A stretch of DNA of 10,110 nucleotides from Deltaproteobacteria bacterium (lineage in GTDB: Bacteria > Desulfobacterota > Desulfuromonadia > Desulfuromonadales > Geopsychrobacteraceae), in contig JAACTI010000219.1 in NCBI GenBank assembly GCA_009993495.1, forward strand, positions 1-10,110, given 5' to 3'. The notes under the pieces were generated by a model, which made no database searches, had not been told where the DNA came from, and saw only the letters and a program-made list of their open reading frames with translations. Positions within the stretch are counted from its first letter, which is position 1. Each line of letters starts with the position of its first letter. Positions 1 to 7,711 of the stretch are shown one piece after another. A program made the position numbers and the translations under genes.

Positions 1-46
1 CTCTCCTCGCCGCTATTGTCACAATTTGCGTCCGGCGGCGACGAAC

Positions 47-52
47 AAGGGG
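47..52 (+). promoter_or_regulatory. Ribosome binding site deciding the sps start
   Basis: AAGGGG sits 5 nt upstream of the ATG at 58. The upstream in-frame TTG at 16 has no such sequence before it, and the 14 extra residues it would add do not resemble SPS N-termini. The operon promoter is not visible in the 46 bases to the left and probably lies outside the window. Confidence 0.7.
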
Positions 53-57
53 CAAAT

Positions 58-2217
58 ATGAGCGCTGAGCCCAAGTTATATATCGCACTCCTCAGTATCC
101 ACGGTTTAATCCGCGGCCAAAATCTGGAATTGGGTCGCGATGCCGATACCGGCGGGCAAACCTTGTATGTCGTGGAATTTGCCCAGGCTCTGGCCCAACA
201 CCCAGATGTCGGCCAGGTCGATCTGATCACCCGGCGGATCCTTGACCCCCAGGTTTCAGCCGATTACGCCAAGCCCCTTGAACCCCTTGGCGATCATTGT
301 CGTATCCTTCGGATCAATGCCGGCCCGGAAGGCTATATCGCCAAAGAACAGCTTTGGGATCATTTGCATGTGTTCGCCGACAACCTGGTCGACTTCTTCC
401 GTCAGCAGGATCGATTACCCGACATCATCCACAGTCACTACGCCGATGCCGGCTATGTCGGTGCCCATTTAGCCAAACTGCTCGAAAGACCATTGGTGCA
501 TACCGGACACTCCTTGGGCCGGGTCAAACGCGGCCGCTTTTTAGCCAGCGATTTTTCTGATGCGCAGATCGAAGAACGCTTCAATATGCGCCGCCGGATT
601 GAAGCCGAAGAGACCACTCTGGCCGCTGCCCAACGGGTGATTACCAGCACCCACCAGGAGATCGAGAAACAGTACGCGCTCTACGATTATTATCAGCCCG
701 AGCAGATGCGGGTGATTCCGCCGGGCACCGATTTTAAACAATTCATGCCCCCAACCGGCGGAGAGCTCACAACCCCGCTTTTTGACGAACTGACCCAGCA
801 CCTTAAAAATCCGCAAAAACCAATAATCCTGGCTCTTTCCCGACCGGATAAACGTAAAAACATCGGGGCGCTGATTGAAGCTTATGGCCTGTCGCCAGAA
901 TTACAACAACGCGCCAATCTGGTGATTATCGCTGGCAATCGCGAGGATATTGATGACCTGGAAGAAGGCGCGCAGGACGTTTTTCATGAGCTGCTGGTCG
1001 CGATCGACCGCTATGATCTTTACGGCAAGGTCGTTATGCCCAAACACCATCAACGCGATCAGGTGCCGCTGATCTATCGCATTGCCGCCGCCTCGGGTGG
1101 AGTTTTCGTCAACCCCGCCCTGACCGAACCCTTCGGCCTGACCCTGATCGAAGCGGCGGCCTCGGGCCTGCCGATCGTCGCCACTGAAGACGGCGGGCCG
1201 CGCGATATCATTCACAACTGCGGCAACGGCTTCTTGATCAATCCCCTCGAACCCCAAACGATCAGCGCCGCCCTGCTGAAGCTGCTGGGCGACAAAAAAG
1301 TCTGGCGGCGCTACCGCGAAAAAGGCCTGCTGGGGGTACACAAACACTATTCCTGGGAAGCCCATGCCACGCGTTATCTTGAAATGGTCAAACCCCTCAC
1401 CCAAAAGTCCGAACACCTGCAACGTAAGCCGGTCGAACGGCGCGCAGCCCTCTACCGGGATCGCGCTATTGTCAGCGATCTCGACCAGAACCTCATCGGC
1501 GACGACCTGGCGTTAAAACGCCTGATCGAGGTTTTACGGCAGCATCGTCAGAGTACCCAGTTTATTATTGCCACCGGACGCCGCCTCGACTCGGCCCTGA
1601 AGCTGATGAAGGCCTACGACATTCCCGAGCCGGACGTGCTGATGACCAGCAGCGGCACCGAAATCTATCATACTCCGGAGCTGATCGCCGACATTGCCTG
1701 GGCGCGCCATATCAATTATCAGTGGTCGCTACCGCAGCTGAAAAATATTCTGGCCGCGGTGCCGGGGCTGGAACTCCAGCCCAAAAAGGAGCAAAGCCGC
1801 TTTAAACTGAGTTTCTACATCAATCCCGAAATTGCCGATATCGAAGCGCTTAAAACCCTGCTGCTGCAACAGGAACAGGCGGTTCACATCCAACTGGCCT
1901 TCGGTCAGTTTCTGGATATTCTGCCGCTGCGCGCATCTAAAGGCATGGCCCTGCGTTTTATTGCGAACCGCCTGCGTATCCCGCTGGAGGCGGTCTTTGT
2001 CGCCGGAGGCTCGGGCGCCGATGAGGAGATGATGCGCGGCAACCCCCTGGCGGCGGTGGTGGCAAATCGCCATCACGAGGAATTGTCCCAACTGGTCGAT
2101 ACCGAGCGCATCTATTTTTCGCGCCAACCGAATGCCGCCGGGATTCTCGAAGCCCTCGCTTATTATGATTTTTTTGGCAGCTGCAAAGATCCCCGCGAGG
2201 TGACGCCTGCATCATGA
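58..2217 (+). CDS. sps: Sucrose-phosphate synthase (GT4) with C-terminal degenerate phosphatase domain
   Basis: Makes sucrose-6-phosphate from a nucleotide-glucose (UDP- or ADP-glucose) and fructose-6-phosphate in the cytoplasm. The 719-residue product has a GT4 glycosyltransferase part (about 1-455) with the SPS hallmarks SIHGLIRGQ near the N-terminus, ELGRDADTGGQ (24-34), HTGHSLGR around H151, the RRRIEAEE stretch, SRPDKRKN (R262, K267) and the EX7E pair E357/E365 in EPFGLTLIEAA. A HAD-type SPP-like domain follows (about 470-700). In it D474, D476, T506 and K628 are kept, but motif I ends in N478 instead of Thr, and motif IV reads GGSGAD (G651 for Asp, A654 for Asn), so it is probably catalytically dead. 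The length matches cyanobacterial two-domain SPS. ATG 58 is chosen over TTG 16 because AAGGGG lies 5 nt before it. It overlaps the next gene by 4 bp. Mannosylfructose-phosphate synthase is a less likely alternative given the neighbours. Confidence 0.93.
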   Translation: MSAEPKLYIALLSIHGLIRGQNLELGRDADTGGQTLYVVEFAQALAQHPDVGQVDLITRRILDPQVSADYAKPLEPLGDHCRILRINAGPEGYIAKEQLWDHLHVFADNLVDFFRQQDRLPDIIHSHYADAGYVGAHLAKLLERPLVHTGHSLGRVKRGRFLASDFSDAQIEERFNMRRRIEAEETTLAAAQRVITSTHQEIEKQYALYDYYQPEQMRVIPPGTDFKQFMPPTGGELTTPLFDELTQHLKNPQKPIILALSRPDKRKNIGALIEAYGLSPELQQRANLVIIAGNREDIDDLEEGAQDVFHELLVAIDRYDLYGKVVMPKHHQRDQVPLIYRIAAASGGVFVNPALTEPFGLTLIEAAASGLPIVATEDGGPRDIIHNCGNGFLINPLEPQTISAALLKLLGDKKVWRRYREKGLLGVHKHYSWEAHATRYLEMVKPLTQKSEHLQRKPVERRAALYRDRAIVSDLDQNLIGDDLALKRLIEVLRQHRQSTQFIIATGRRLDSALKLMKAYDIPEPDVLMTSSGTEIYHTPELIADIAWARHINYQWSLPQLKNILAAVPGLELQPKKEQSRFKLSFYINPEIADIEALKTLLLQQEQAVHIQLAFGQFLDILPLRASKGMALRFIANRLRIPLEAVFVAGGSGADEEMMRGNPLAAVVANRHHEELSQLVDTERIYFSRQPNAAGILEALAYYDFFGSCKDPREVTPAS

Positions 2218-3074
2218 CTTCTCGCCGCCTGCTGTTGTGTACCGACCTCGACCGCACCCTGATTCCCAACGGCCCCCACGCCGAACACCCCGCCGCCCGT
2301 CCCCTTTTTAAGGTTTTTTGCCAGCTGCCGGAGGTGGTGCTGGTCTATGTCACCGGACGGCATCCGGCCCTGGTGCAGCAGGCGATTCGCGACTATGCTT
2401 TGCCGCAGCCCAATTTTGCCATCACCGACGTCGGCACCCAGATCTATCGGGTCACGCCCGGCCCCTGGCAGCCCCTGCCCGGCTGGGAAGAAGCTATTGC
2501 CGACGACTGGCAGGGACATAGTCACGCGCAGCTGCAAGCCTGGCTCAGCCCGCTGACCGAACTGCGCTTGCAGGAAACCGACAAGCAGCAGCCCTTCAAA
2601 CTGAGTTATTACTTGTCGTTGGATGATAACAAGCAGCGGGTTCTGCCCGAGATCGAAGACCGACTACGGCAACTGGGGGTGAAAGCGAGTGTGATCTGGA
2701 GCATTGATGCGCAGGAAAACCTTGGTTTGATCGACGTGCTGCCGCAAAATGCGACCAAATTTCACGCTCTGCAATTTTTACAGCAGACGCTTGGTTATTC
2801 CCCCCATGAAATCGTCTTTGCCGGCGATAGCGGCAATGATCTGCCGGTGCTGGCGAGTGCGATCCCTTCGGTGCTGGTCGCCAACGCCAGCCGCGAAATC
2901 CGGCAACAGGCGCAAGAGTTGGCCGCACAGAACAAGCAGACGCAAACCCTTTATCTGGCGACGCAAAACGCCTCACGTCTGGGCGGGAATTACGCCGCCG
3001 GAATTCTGCAGGGGGTTTGGCATTTCGCCCCGGCATTTCGTGACCGCCTGCAACTCCGGAAGGAGAGTCCATGA
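2214..3074 (+). CDS. spp: Sucrose-6-phosphate phosphatase (HAD superfamily, Cof/SPP type)
   Basis: Hydrolyses sucrose-6-phosphate to sucrose and phosphate, which pulls the SPS reaction forward. The 286-residue soluble protein shows all four HAD motifs intact: motif I DLDRT (D11 nucleophile, D13 acid/base, T15), motif II VTGR (T47), motif III Lys at about K182, and motif IV GDSGND (D205, D209 as Mg ligands). SPP-type features are QPFKLSYYL (127-134 region), a cap-domain substrate segment, and GNYAAGILQGVWHF near the C-terminus. It starts in an ATGA overlap with the sps stop, with GAGGTG 11 nt upstream, so translational coupling is likely. Because the phosphatase domain fused to SPS has lost key residues, this gene probably supplies the real phosphatase activity. 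Mannosylfructose-phosphate phosphatase is the nearest alternative; fructokinase and amylosucrase beside it favour sucrose. Confidence 0.9.
   Translation: MTSRRLLLCTDLDRTLIPNGPHAEHPAARPLFKVFCQLPEVVLVYVTGRHPALVQQAIRDYALPQPNFAITDVGTQIYRVTPGPWQPLPGWEEAIADDWQGHSHAQLQAWLSPLTELRLQETDKQQPFKLSYYLSLDDNKQRVLPEIEDRLRQLGVKASVIWSIDAQENLGLIDVLPQNATKFHALQFLQQTLGYSPHEIVFAGDSGNDLPVLASAIPSVLVANASREIRQQAQELAAQNKQTQTLYLATQNASRLGGNYAAGILQGVWHFAPAFRDRLQLRKESP
3060..3065 (+). promoter_or_regulatory. Strong Shine-Dalgarno for fruK inside spp
   Basis: AAGGAG lies 5 nt before the ATG at 3071, inside the last codons of spp. It is the best ribosome binding site in the operon and supports the ATGA-overlap start of the kinase gene. 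Confidence 0.7.
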
Positions 3075-3943
3075 AGCCCTCAGGTTTGTATATTTTTGGC
3101 GAAGTGCTGTTCGACTGCTTCGCCGGCGGAGAACAGATCCTCGGCGGTGCCCCCTTTAACGTCGCCTGGCATGCCCAGGCTCTGGGCGATCAACCGCACT
3201 TTATTTCACGCATCGGCACCGATCCCCGCGGCGACAAAATCCTTGCGGCCATGCACAACTGGCAGATGGACACCAGCGGCATTCAACGCGATCCGCATCA
3301 CCCGACCGGGCAGGTCGAAGTCACATTGCGGGGCAATGACCCCAGTTACACCATAGTGCCAAATTGCGCCTACGATTTTATTGCCGCCGAAAACCTCGCT
3401 CCCTTGCCTGCAGGCAGCATTCTCTATCACGGAACCCTTGGTCTGAGACACCGGATTTCCCGTCGGGCCCTGACCGAACTGACCCGCACCGGCGAGCAGG
3501 CCATCTTTCTGGATGTCAATCTGCGCCTTCCCTGGTGGCACAAACAAGAGGTCGACACCTGGCTACAAAAAGCCCGCTGGGTTAAGCTCAACCTGGATGA
3601 GCTCAGGCTGCTCGGCTTTAGCGCCCCCGATTTCAGAGCGGAGATGGCCAGATTTCAGGCAGAATTCCAGCTGGATCAGCTGATTCTGACCCGCGGTGAG
3701 CACGGCGCCTTGGTACGCTCGGCCCAGGGTGAGATCCATCAGATCATGCCGGAAAAGGCGGTGCAGGTCATCGACAGCGTCGGTGCCGGTGACGCCTTCA
3801 GCGCGGTTTATCTCCATGGACTACTGGCGGGTTGGTCGATTCCCGAAACTCTCGACGCGGCCCAGCGTCTGGCCGGGAAAATCATCGGCATCCGCGGCGC
3901 TACCAGCAACGACAAGACCATTTATCAAAATATTTTCTCCTGA
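3071..3943 (+). CDS. fruK: PfkB-family fructokinase
   Basis: ATP-dependent sugar kinase, most likely fructose to fructose-6-phosphate. The 290-residue ribokinase-fold protein has the N-terminal PfkB signature GGAPFNVAWHAQALG (25-39), the DVNLR segment (148-152) typical of fructokinases, NLDEL (174-178) at the start of the nucleotide domain, and the C-terminal signature DSVGAGDAF (235-243) with D241 as catalytic base and GAG as anion hole. It overlaps spp by 4 bp and ends 51 bp before amylosucrase. Its place in the operon fits recycling of the fructose that amylosucrase releases into the fructose-6-P used by SPS. The symbol fruK follows usage in methanotroph sucrose clusters and does not mean 1-phosphofructokinase. 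Family assignment is firm; fructose as substrate is inferred from motifs and context. Confidence 0.88.
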   Translation: MKPSGLYIFGEVLFDCFAGGEQILGGAPFNVAWHAQALGDQPHFISRIGTDPRGDKILAAMHNWQMDTSGIQRDPHHPTGQVEVTLRGNDPSYTIVPNCAYDFIAAENLAPLPAGSILYHGTLGLRHRISRRALTELTRTGEQAIFLDVNLRLPWWHKQEVDTWLQKARWVKLNLDELRLLGFSAPDFRAEMARFQAEFQLDQLILTRGEHGALVRSAQGEIHQIMPEKAVQVIDSVGAGDAFSAVYLHGLLAGWSIPETLDAAQRLAGKIIGIRGATSNDKTIYQNIFS

Positions 3944-3994
3944 TGTTTTTCTCGGAATTATCGCTTTTATCGGCTTAGCTATAGAGGATGACAC

Positions 3995-5947
3995 ATGTAC
4001 GAACAGGTTGCCCACTCACTTTTGAACGATATTCTCAACCGAATTAAACCCGAAATCTGCCAGCAGGATCTCCGCCACTTCTACACCCGCCTGGGGGCGA
4101 ATTTTTACGCCATCCACTCCCTGTTTGAAAAGCTCTACGGCGAACGCGACGATTTTGAACAACAAATGCTGTCGCTGGTGGAGACCATGGCCAAGCGCTA
4201 TATCCAGCGCTCCGATGAACTCAGGCAGCGCGATCTGCAGCGTGAAAAAGATCACAACTGGTTCCTCAGCCAGAAATGGGTCGGAATGGCTCTTTACTGC
4301 AAGGGGTTTGCCGACGATTTACCCGGATTGCGCGGGCGTCTCAATTATTTTCAGGAGCTGGGCGTCAACCTGATCCATGTCATGCCCATCATGCCCTGTC
4401 CCGAAGGGAGCAGCGATGGCGGCTATGCCGTCAGCGATTTTCAGAAGATCGATCCCCGCATCGGCACCCTCCAAAACTTAAACGACCTCGCCGGTGAAAT
4501 GCGGCAACGTGAGATTTTGCTGGTGCTCGACGTCGTGGTTAACCACACCTCCAACCGCCACTATTGGGCAGAACAGGCGCGCAGCGGCAATCCGGTTTAT
4601 CAGGATTATTACTACACCTTCACCACACGCAGCGTCCCCGACATGTTCGAACAAAGCATGCCGGAAATCTTCCCCGAAAACGCACCCGGCAACTTCACCT
4701 GGGATGAAGAGATGGGGCGCTGGGTCATGACCGTATTCAACGACTATCAGTGGGATCTCAATTACAGCAACCCGGCGGTGTTTATTGAGATGCTGAATAT
4801 TATTTTGTTCTGGGCCAACCAGGGGGCCGACATTTTGCGTCTGGATGCGGTGGCCTTTCTCTGGAAAAAGATCGGCAGCACCTGTCAGAATGAGCGCGAG
4901 GCCCATTTGATTCTGCAAGTGTTGAAGGATTGTTGTCAGGTCACAGCGCCGGGGGTGCTGTTTATCGCCGAAGCAATTGTCGCCCCGGGAGAAGTGAGCA
5001 AATATTTCGGTGAGGACGCGGTCATCGCCAAGGAGTGTGAAATTGCCTACAACGCAACCCTCATGGCCCTGCTCTGGGATGCGGTCGCAACCAAAAATAC
5101 GCGTTTGCTGAATCAGGGAATCCGCAGCCTGCCGATCAAGCTGGAACGCGCCACCTGGCTCAACTACGTGCGCTGCCATGATGATATCGGACTGGGCTTC
5201 GACGACCGCGACATTCTGCATGCAGATTACCACCCCCTTGAACACCGCAAATTTCTCATCGACTATTTTACCGGCCGGTTTGCCGAATCCCATGCCCGCG
5301 GCCTGCCTTTCGGCCAGAACCACAAGACCGGCGATGCCCGGATTTCCGGGTCACTCGCTTCCCTGGTCGGCTTGGAATACGCCCTGGAGCTCGGCGATGA
5401 ACGCGCGATTGACGATGCGATCAAACTCATTTTGCTGCTGCATAGCCTTATTATGTCCTTCGGCGGGATTCCCCTGCTCTACTACGGCGACGCCCTCGGA
5501 ACCCTGAATGACGATTCCTATCGCGACGATCCCGAAAAAAAAGGCGATACCCGCTGGGTTCACCGCCCCGCCATCGATTGGCAGAAAGCCGCACGCCGCA
5601 ACACCCCCGGATCGATTGAATATAAAATTTTCAGCGCCTTAAAGCGGATGATCGCCGTACGCAAAGAGATTGCCGTTTTTGCCGATTTCAATAATCGCGA
5701 ACTGCTTGACGTCCAAAACCCGCACCTGTTTGTTTTTGGTCGCTACCCGCTGCACCATCAACAGGGTCATGTCCTGGTCGTCGCCAACTTCAACCGCAAA
5801 CCCCAGCATCTGGCGTTTGACGATCTGGGAACCTGGAAACCGCGTCACGGCCGCCCAGTCGATCTCTATAAAGGGGAAAGCCCCGACATTTTCAATCGCA
5901 GCCTGGTCATTCCGGGTTTCAGCTTTTACTGGCTGGAAGTGAGCTGA
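3995..5947 (+). CDS. ams: Amylosucrase (GH13 subfamily 4)
   Basis: Transfers the glucosyl unit of sucrose onto alpha-1,4-glucan and releases fructose; it can also hydrolyse sucrose. The 650-residue protein has no signal peptide, so it should act in the cytoplasm on sucrose made by the genes upstream. The N-terminal helical domain (about 1-90) is typical of amylosucrase, followed by a (beta/alpha)8 barrel. It shows SSDGGYAVSDF with D141 (the pocket Asp of the family), VVNH with H184, nucleophile D284 in RLDAV, acid/base E326 in FIAEAI, and the transition-state Asp D396 in CHDDIG. These lie close to D286, E328 and D393 of the Neisseria polysaccharea enzyme. The DTRWVHRP stretch (518-525) fits the Arg that pairs with the pocket Asp. 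A C-terminal beta domain ends in FYWLEVS. The start is supported by GAGG 7 nt before the ATG. Sucrose hydrolase is the main alternative. Confidence 0.93.
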   Translation: MYEQVAHSLLNDILNRIKPEICQQDLRHFYTRLGANFYAIHSLFEKLYGERDDFEQQMLSLVETMAKRYIQRSDELRQRDLQREKDHNWFLSQKWVGMALYCKGFADDLPGLRGRLNYFQELGVNLIHVMPIMPCPEGSSDGGYAVSDFQKIDPRIGTLQNLNDLAGEMRQREILLVLDVVVNHTSNRHYWAEQARSGNPVYQDYYYTFTTRSVPDMFEQSMPEIFPENAPGNFTWDEEMGRWVMTVFNDYQWDLNYSNPAVFIEMLNIILFWANQGADILRLDAVAFLWKKIGSTCQNEREAHLILQVLKDCCQVTAPGVLFIAEAIVAPGEVSKYFGEDAVIAKECEIAYNATLMALLWDAVATKNTRLLNQGIRSLPIKLERATWLNYVRCHDDIGLGFDDRDILHADYHPLEHRKFLIDYFTGRFAESHARGLPFGQNHKTGDARISGSLASLVGLEYALELGDERAIDDAIKLILLLHSLIMSFGGIPLLYYGDALGTLNDDSYRDDPEKKGDTRWVHRPAIDWQKAARRNTPGSIEYKIFSALKRMIAVRKEIAVFADFNNRELLDVQNPHLFVFGRYPLHHQQGHVLVVANFNRKPQHLAFDDLGTWKPRHGRPVDLYKGESPDIFNRSLVIPGFSFYWLEVS

Positions 5948-6043
5948 CAAACGGGTTAACGCGGGAGAGTCACGGCGGCGGGAAGTGTTCGGCCACAGAA
6001 CCCATGAAGCAAGAGGGTCAAGGCAAAATTTTGTCAATAAAAT

Positions 6044-6059
6044 GGACTGTCCCCGAATA
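6044..6059 (-). repeat. GGGGACAGT-type motif, left copy (read on minus strand)
   Basis: On the minus strand this reads TATTCGGGGACAGTCC. It shares the 9-mer GGGGACAGT with 9488-9496, in opposite orientation. With flanks, ATTCGGGGACAGTCCAT and ATCTGGGGACAGTATAT agree at about 13 of 17 positions. I recall similar strings beside RAYT-type transposase genes in proteobacteria; that link is memory plus context and has not been searched here. Confidence 0.5.
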
Positions 6060-6094
6060 CTTTTCCAACAATTAAACCTAAAAACACATTGGAA

Positions 6095-6128
6095 TCGCGA
6101 AAATGACGAAAAGACGAAAAAACCGCGG
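6095..6128. repeat. Short periodic element A (CGAAAA units, 9- and 8-nt spacing)
   Basis: CGAAAA begins at 6098, 6107 and 6115, giving spacings of 9 and 8 nt, and the element ends in CCGCGG (6123-6128). Read on the minus strand it is a run of TTTTCG units. The spacing pattern equals that of the element at 6194-6216, and the layout resembles the one at 9420-9443, so these are probably related repeats. Confidence 0.5.
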
Positions 6129-6193
6129 CTTAAGGCAAAACAGACCGTCGCCGGACAGGTTATTTGAACTTTTCACTGAACCCTTGGTTTTTC

Positions 6194-6216
6194 TTCGTGA
6201 CCTTCACGGCTTCGTG
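6194..6216. repeat. Short periodic element B (TTCGTG units, 9- and 8-nt spacing)
   Basis: TTCGTG at 6194, TTCACG at 6203 and TTCGTG at 6211 form three six-base units spaced 9 and 8 nt apart. The element overlaps a hairpin followed by a T-run (6197-6233). Confidence 0.55.
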
Positions 6217-6233
6217 TGAGTCACTGCTTTTTT
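6197..6233 (+). terminator. Possible rho-independent terminator of the sucrose operon
   Basis: GTGAC (6197-6201) pairs with GTCAC (6220-6224). After a 3-nt internal loop, CACG (6205-6208) pairs with CGTG (6213-6216) around a four-base GCTT loop. Six Ts follow at 6228-6233. The polarity suits transcripts from the left. It is about 250 bp past the amylosucrase stop and the stem is interrupted, so strength is uncertain. Confidence 0.35.
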
Positions 6234-6286
6234 CAGGTTAAATCGCGTAGCTGTGAATGCCGGCCTCCCCTCGCGCCAGGTTGCAG

Positions 6287-7699
6287 CTAGCTGCTCCCCT
6301 CCCGGGCCAAAACCACATAGAAGGTTTTCAGCAGAATCCGGAAATCCTGCCAGAGGCTCCAGGTCTCAATGTAATCCAGATCAAGGCGAACGATCTCGTC
6401 GAAATCCTCGATCTGGTTTCGCCCGCTGACCTGCCATCGGCCGGTAATCCCGGGCTTGATGATGATACGACGCCGGTGCCAGTCTTCGTATTGCTCCACC
6501 TCGGCCGGGGTCGGCGGCCGGGTCCCGACCAGACTCATCTCCCCCTTAAGGACGTTGAGGAACTGCGGGAACTCGTCGAGGCTGGTCTTACGCAGAAACC
6601 TCCCCACAGGGGTGATGCGCGGATCATCTTTGATCTTGAAAATGGCCCCCTTCATCTCGTTTTGGGCCATGAGTTCTTTTTTGCGTTCCTCTGCGTCAAG
6701 GTACATGGAGCGGAATTTCCAGCACTTGAAAATCCGCCCATTCTCCCCAACCCGGTTCTGACCGAAGAAAATCGGCCCCGGCGAATCCCGTTTAATGGCA
6801 AGGGCGACCAAGGGGAACATCAGGCCGAGCAGAGTCAGGCCAACCAAGGCACCCAGGATATCGATGAGCCGCTTGATAAAGAGCTGTTGGGCATCTAAAG
6901 ACTTGGTATGGTAGGTCAGGATCGGCAGTTCTTCGTGGAAGAGGCTGAGTTCGCGTTTGGAATGATAAACCTGGTAAAAGTCGAGTACCATCCGCACCGT
7001 GATGCCCAGCTCCTCAAGGGCCAGGAGATGCGACTCGGCGTCGATAACATAGTCCTTGGGGAGACAAAAGACCACCTCGTCGACCGGATGGGTCTTGCAG
7101 ACCTTAATCAGATCCGAGACATCCCCCAACACCTGCTGCCCCTGCCCCGCCGGCCCCGCGGGCTCGTCCTTCACCGTGAGAAAACCGGTGACGGTCAACC
7201 CCCAGTCAGCATGCAGCTCCAGCAGCTGGCAGAAGCGGCGGGCCTTTTCCTGGGTGCCGACGATGAGTAAGTTGCGGGTATTGTAGCCGCGGGAACGCAA
7301 ATGGCCGAGCGCCAGCCGCAGCACCACCTTTTCGGCCAACAGGAGCAAAAAGGCAAAGCACACAAACAACAGGTAGAGACTGCGGCTGAAATTGTCCTTG
7401 TCGAAGAAATAGATCAGAGCTGCCAGCGTCATGCCGCCAAAGAGGTGGACATTGAAAACCCGGGTGGCGATATCAAAGAGGGAAACACGGCGGATAGAGG
7501 CGTAGAGTTGGTAGCGATTGAGAAAAAAGAGCCAGATTGGGCCGACCAGCACCAGAATCCAAACATAGTTCTGAATCGGTCGCCCCCCCTCGTAATAAGC
7601 GGCGCGGATGTCATAGGCCAGAACAAAGGCCAGACCGAGCGCGCAAAGGTCGAGGAGAACAGCGAATTTATTTAAAAAAACAGTTTGTTGTTTGAGCAT
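6287..7699 (-). CDS. Polyprenyl-phosphate sugar-1-phosphate transferase (WbaP/WcaJ type)
   Basis: Inner-membrane enzyme that starts a polysaccharide repeat unit by moving a hexose-1-phosphate (glucose or galactose type) from a UDP-sugar to undecaprenyl phosphate. The 470-residue protein has four N-terminal membrane helices (about 10-30, 45-61, 84-99, 107-124). A Rossmann-like central domain follows (NLLIVGTQEK near 143-152; PVDEVVFCLP near 205-214). Another hydrophobic helix at 280-302 leads into the bacterial sugar transferase domain: PGPIFFGQNRVG (307-318), KFRSM (328-332), catalytic pair D375-E376 in SLDEFPQ, LVGTRPP (390-396) and KPGITGRWQVSGR. This is the long form seen in exopolysaccharide and colanic-acid loci. 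ATG 7699 is preferred over TTG 7747 because GGAGGGG precedes it. It lies downstream of the phosphomannomutase on the same strand. The sugar specificity cannot be told from the sequence. Confidence 0.92.
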   Translation of the reverse strand: MLKQQTVFLNKFAVLLDLCALGLAFVLAYDIRAAYYEGGRPIQNYVWILVLVGPIWLFFLNRYQLYASIRRVSLFDIATRVFNVHLFGGMTLAALIYFFDKDNFSRSLYLLFVCFAFLLLLAEKVVLRLALGHLRSRGYNTRNLLIVGTQEKARRFCQLLELHADWGLTVTGFLTVKDEPAGPAGQGQQVLGDVSDLIKVCKTHPVDEVVFCLPKDYVIDAESHLLALEELGITVRMVLDFYQVYHSKRELSLFHEELPILTYHTKSLDAQQLFIKRLIDILGALVGLTLLGLMFPLVALAIKRDSPGPIFFGQNRVGENGRIFKCWKFRSMYLDAEERKKELMAQNEMKGAIFKIKDDPRITPVGRFLRKTSLDEFPQFLNVLKGEMSLVGTRPPTPAEVEQYEDWHRRRIIIKPGITGRWQVSGRNQIEDFDEIVRLDLDYIETWSLWQDFRILLKTFYVVLAREGSS

Positions 7700-7704
7700 G
7701 GGGG

Positions 7705-7711
7705 CCCCTCC
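7705..7711 (-). promoter_or_regulatory. Ribosome binding site deciding the sugar transferase start
   Basis: GGAGGGG on the minus strand ends 5 nt before the ATG at 7699. The in-frame TTG 16 codons further upstream has no such site, so the shorter 470-residue protein is favoured. Confidence 0.75.

Larger units (their letters stand above)
5948..6286. other. Gene-free convergent intergenic region with repeat-like elements
   Basis: This 339-bp stretch lies between the amylosucrase stop (plus) and the sugar transferase stop (minus), so the two units converge here. I find no credible gene. A 60-codon open frame (5985-6167) crosses several repeat-like segments and has no ribosome binding site or recognisable protein features. 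The region contains a GGGGACAGT-type motif (inverse), two 9/8-nt periodic elements and one terminator-like hairpin, listed separately. It is visibly richer in A and T than the genes around it. Confidence 0.7.

Noticed and set aside
16..57. Longer sps reading from TTG at 16
   Set aside because: No ribosome binding site before the TTG, the extra 14 residues look unlike SPS proteins, and ATG 58 has AAGGGG at ideal distance.
58..3074. Mannosylfructose-phosphate synthase/phosphatase pair instead of sucrose enzymes
   Set aside because: Possible from family relations, but the downstream fructokinase and amylosucrase and the known sps-spp-fruK-ams order favour sucrose.
4478..5323. 281-codon open frame on the minus strand opposite ams
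   Set aside because: Antisense shadow of amylosucrase, with no family resemblance or ribosome binding site.
5985..6167. 60-codon open frame in the convergent junction
   Set aside because: Built largely from repeat-like segments, no ribosome binding site, Lys/Arg-rich with no recognisable motif.
6257..7675. Three open frames of 120-213 codons on the plus strand opposite the sugar transferase
   Set aside because: All run antisense to a clear membrane glycosyltransferase; their composition is what reverse complement of that gene would give.
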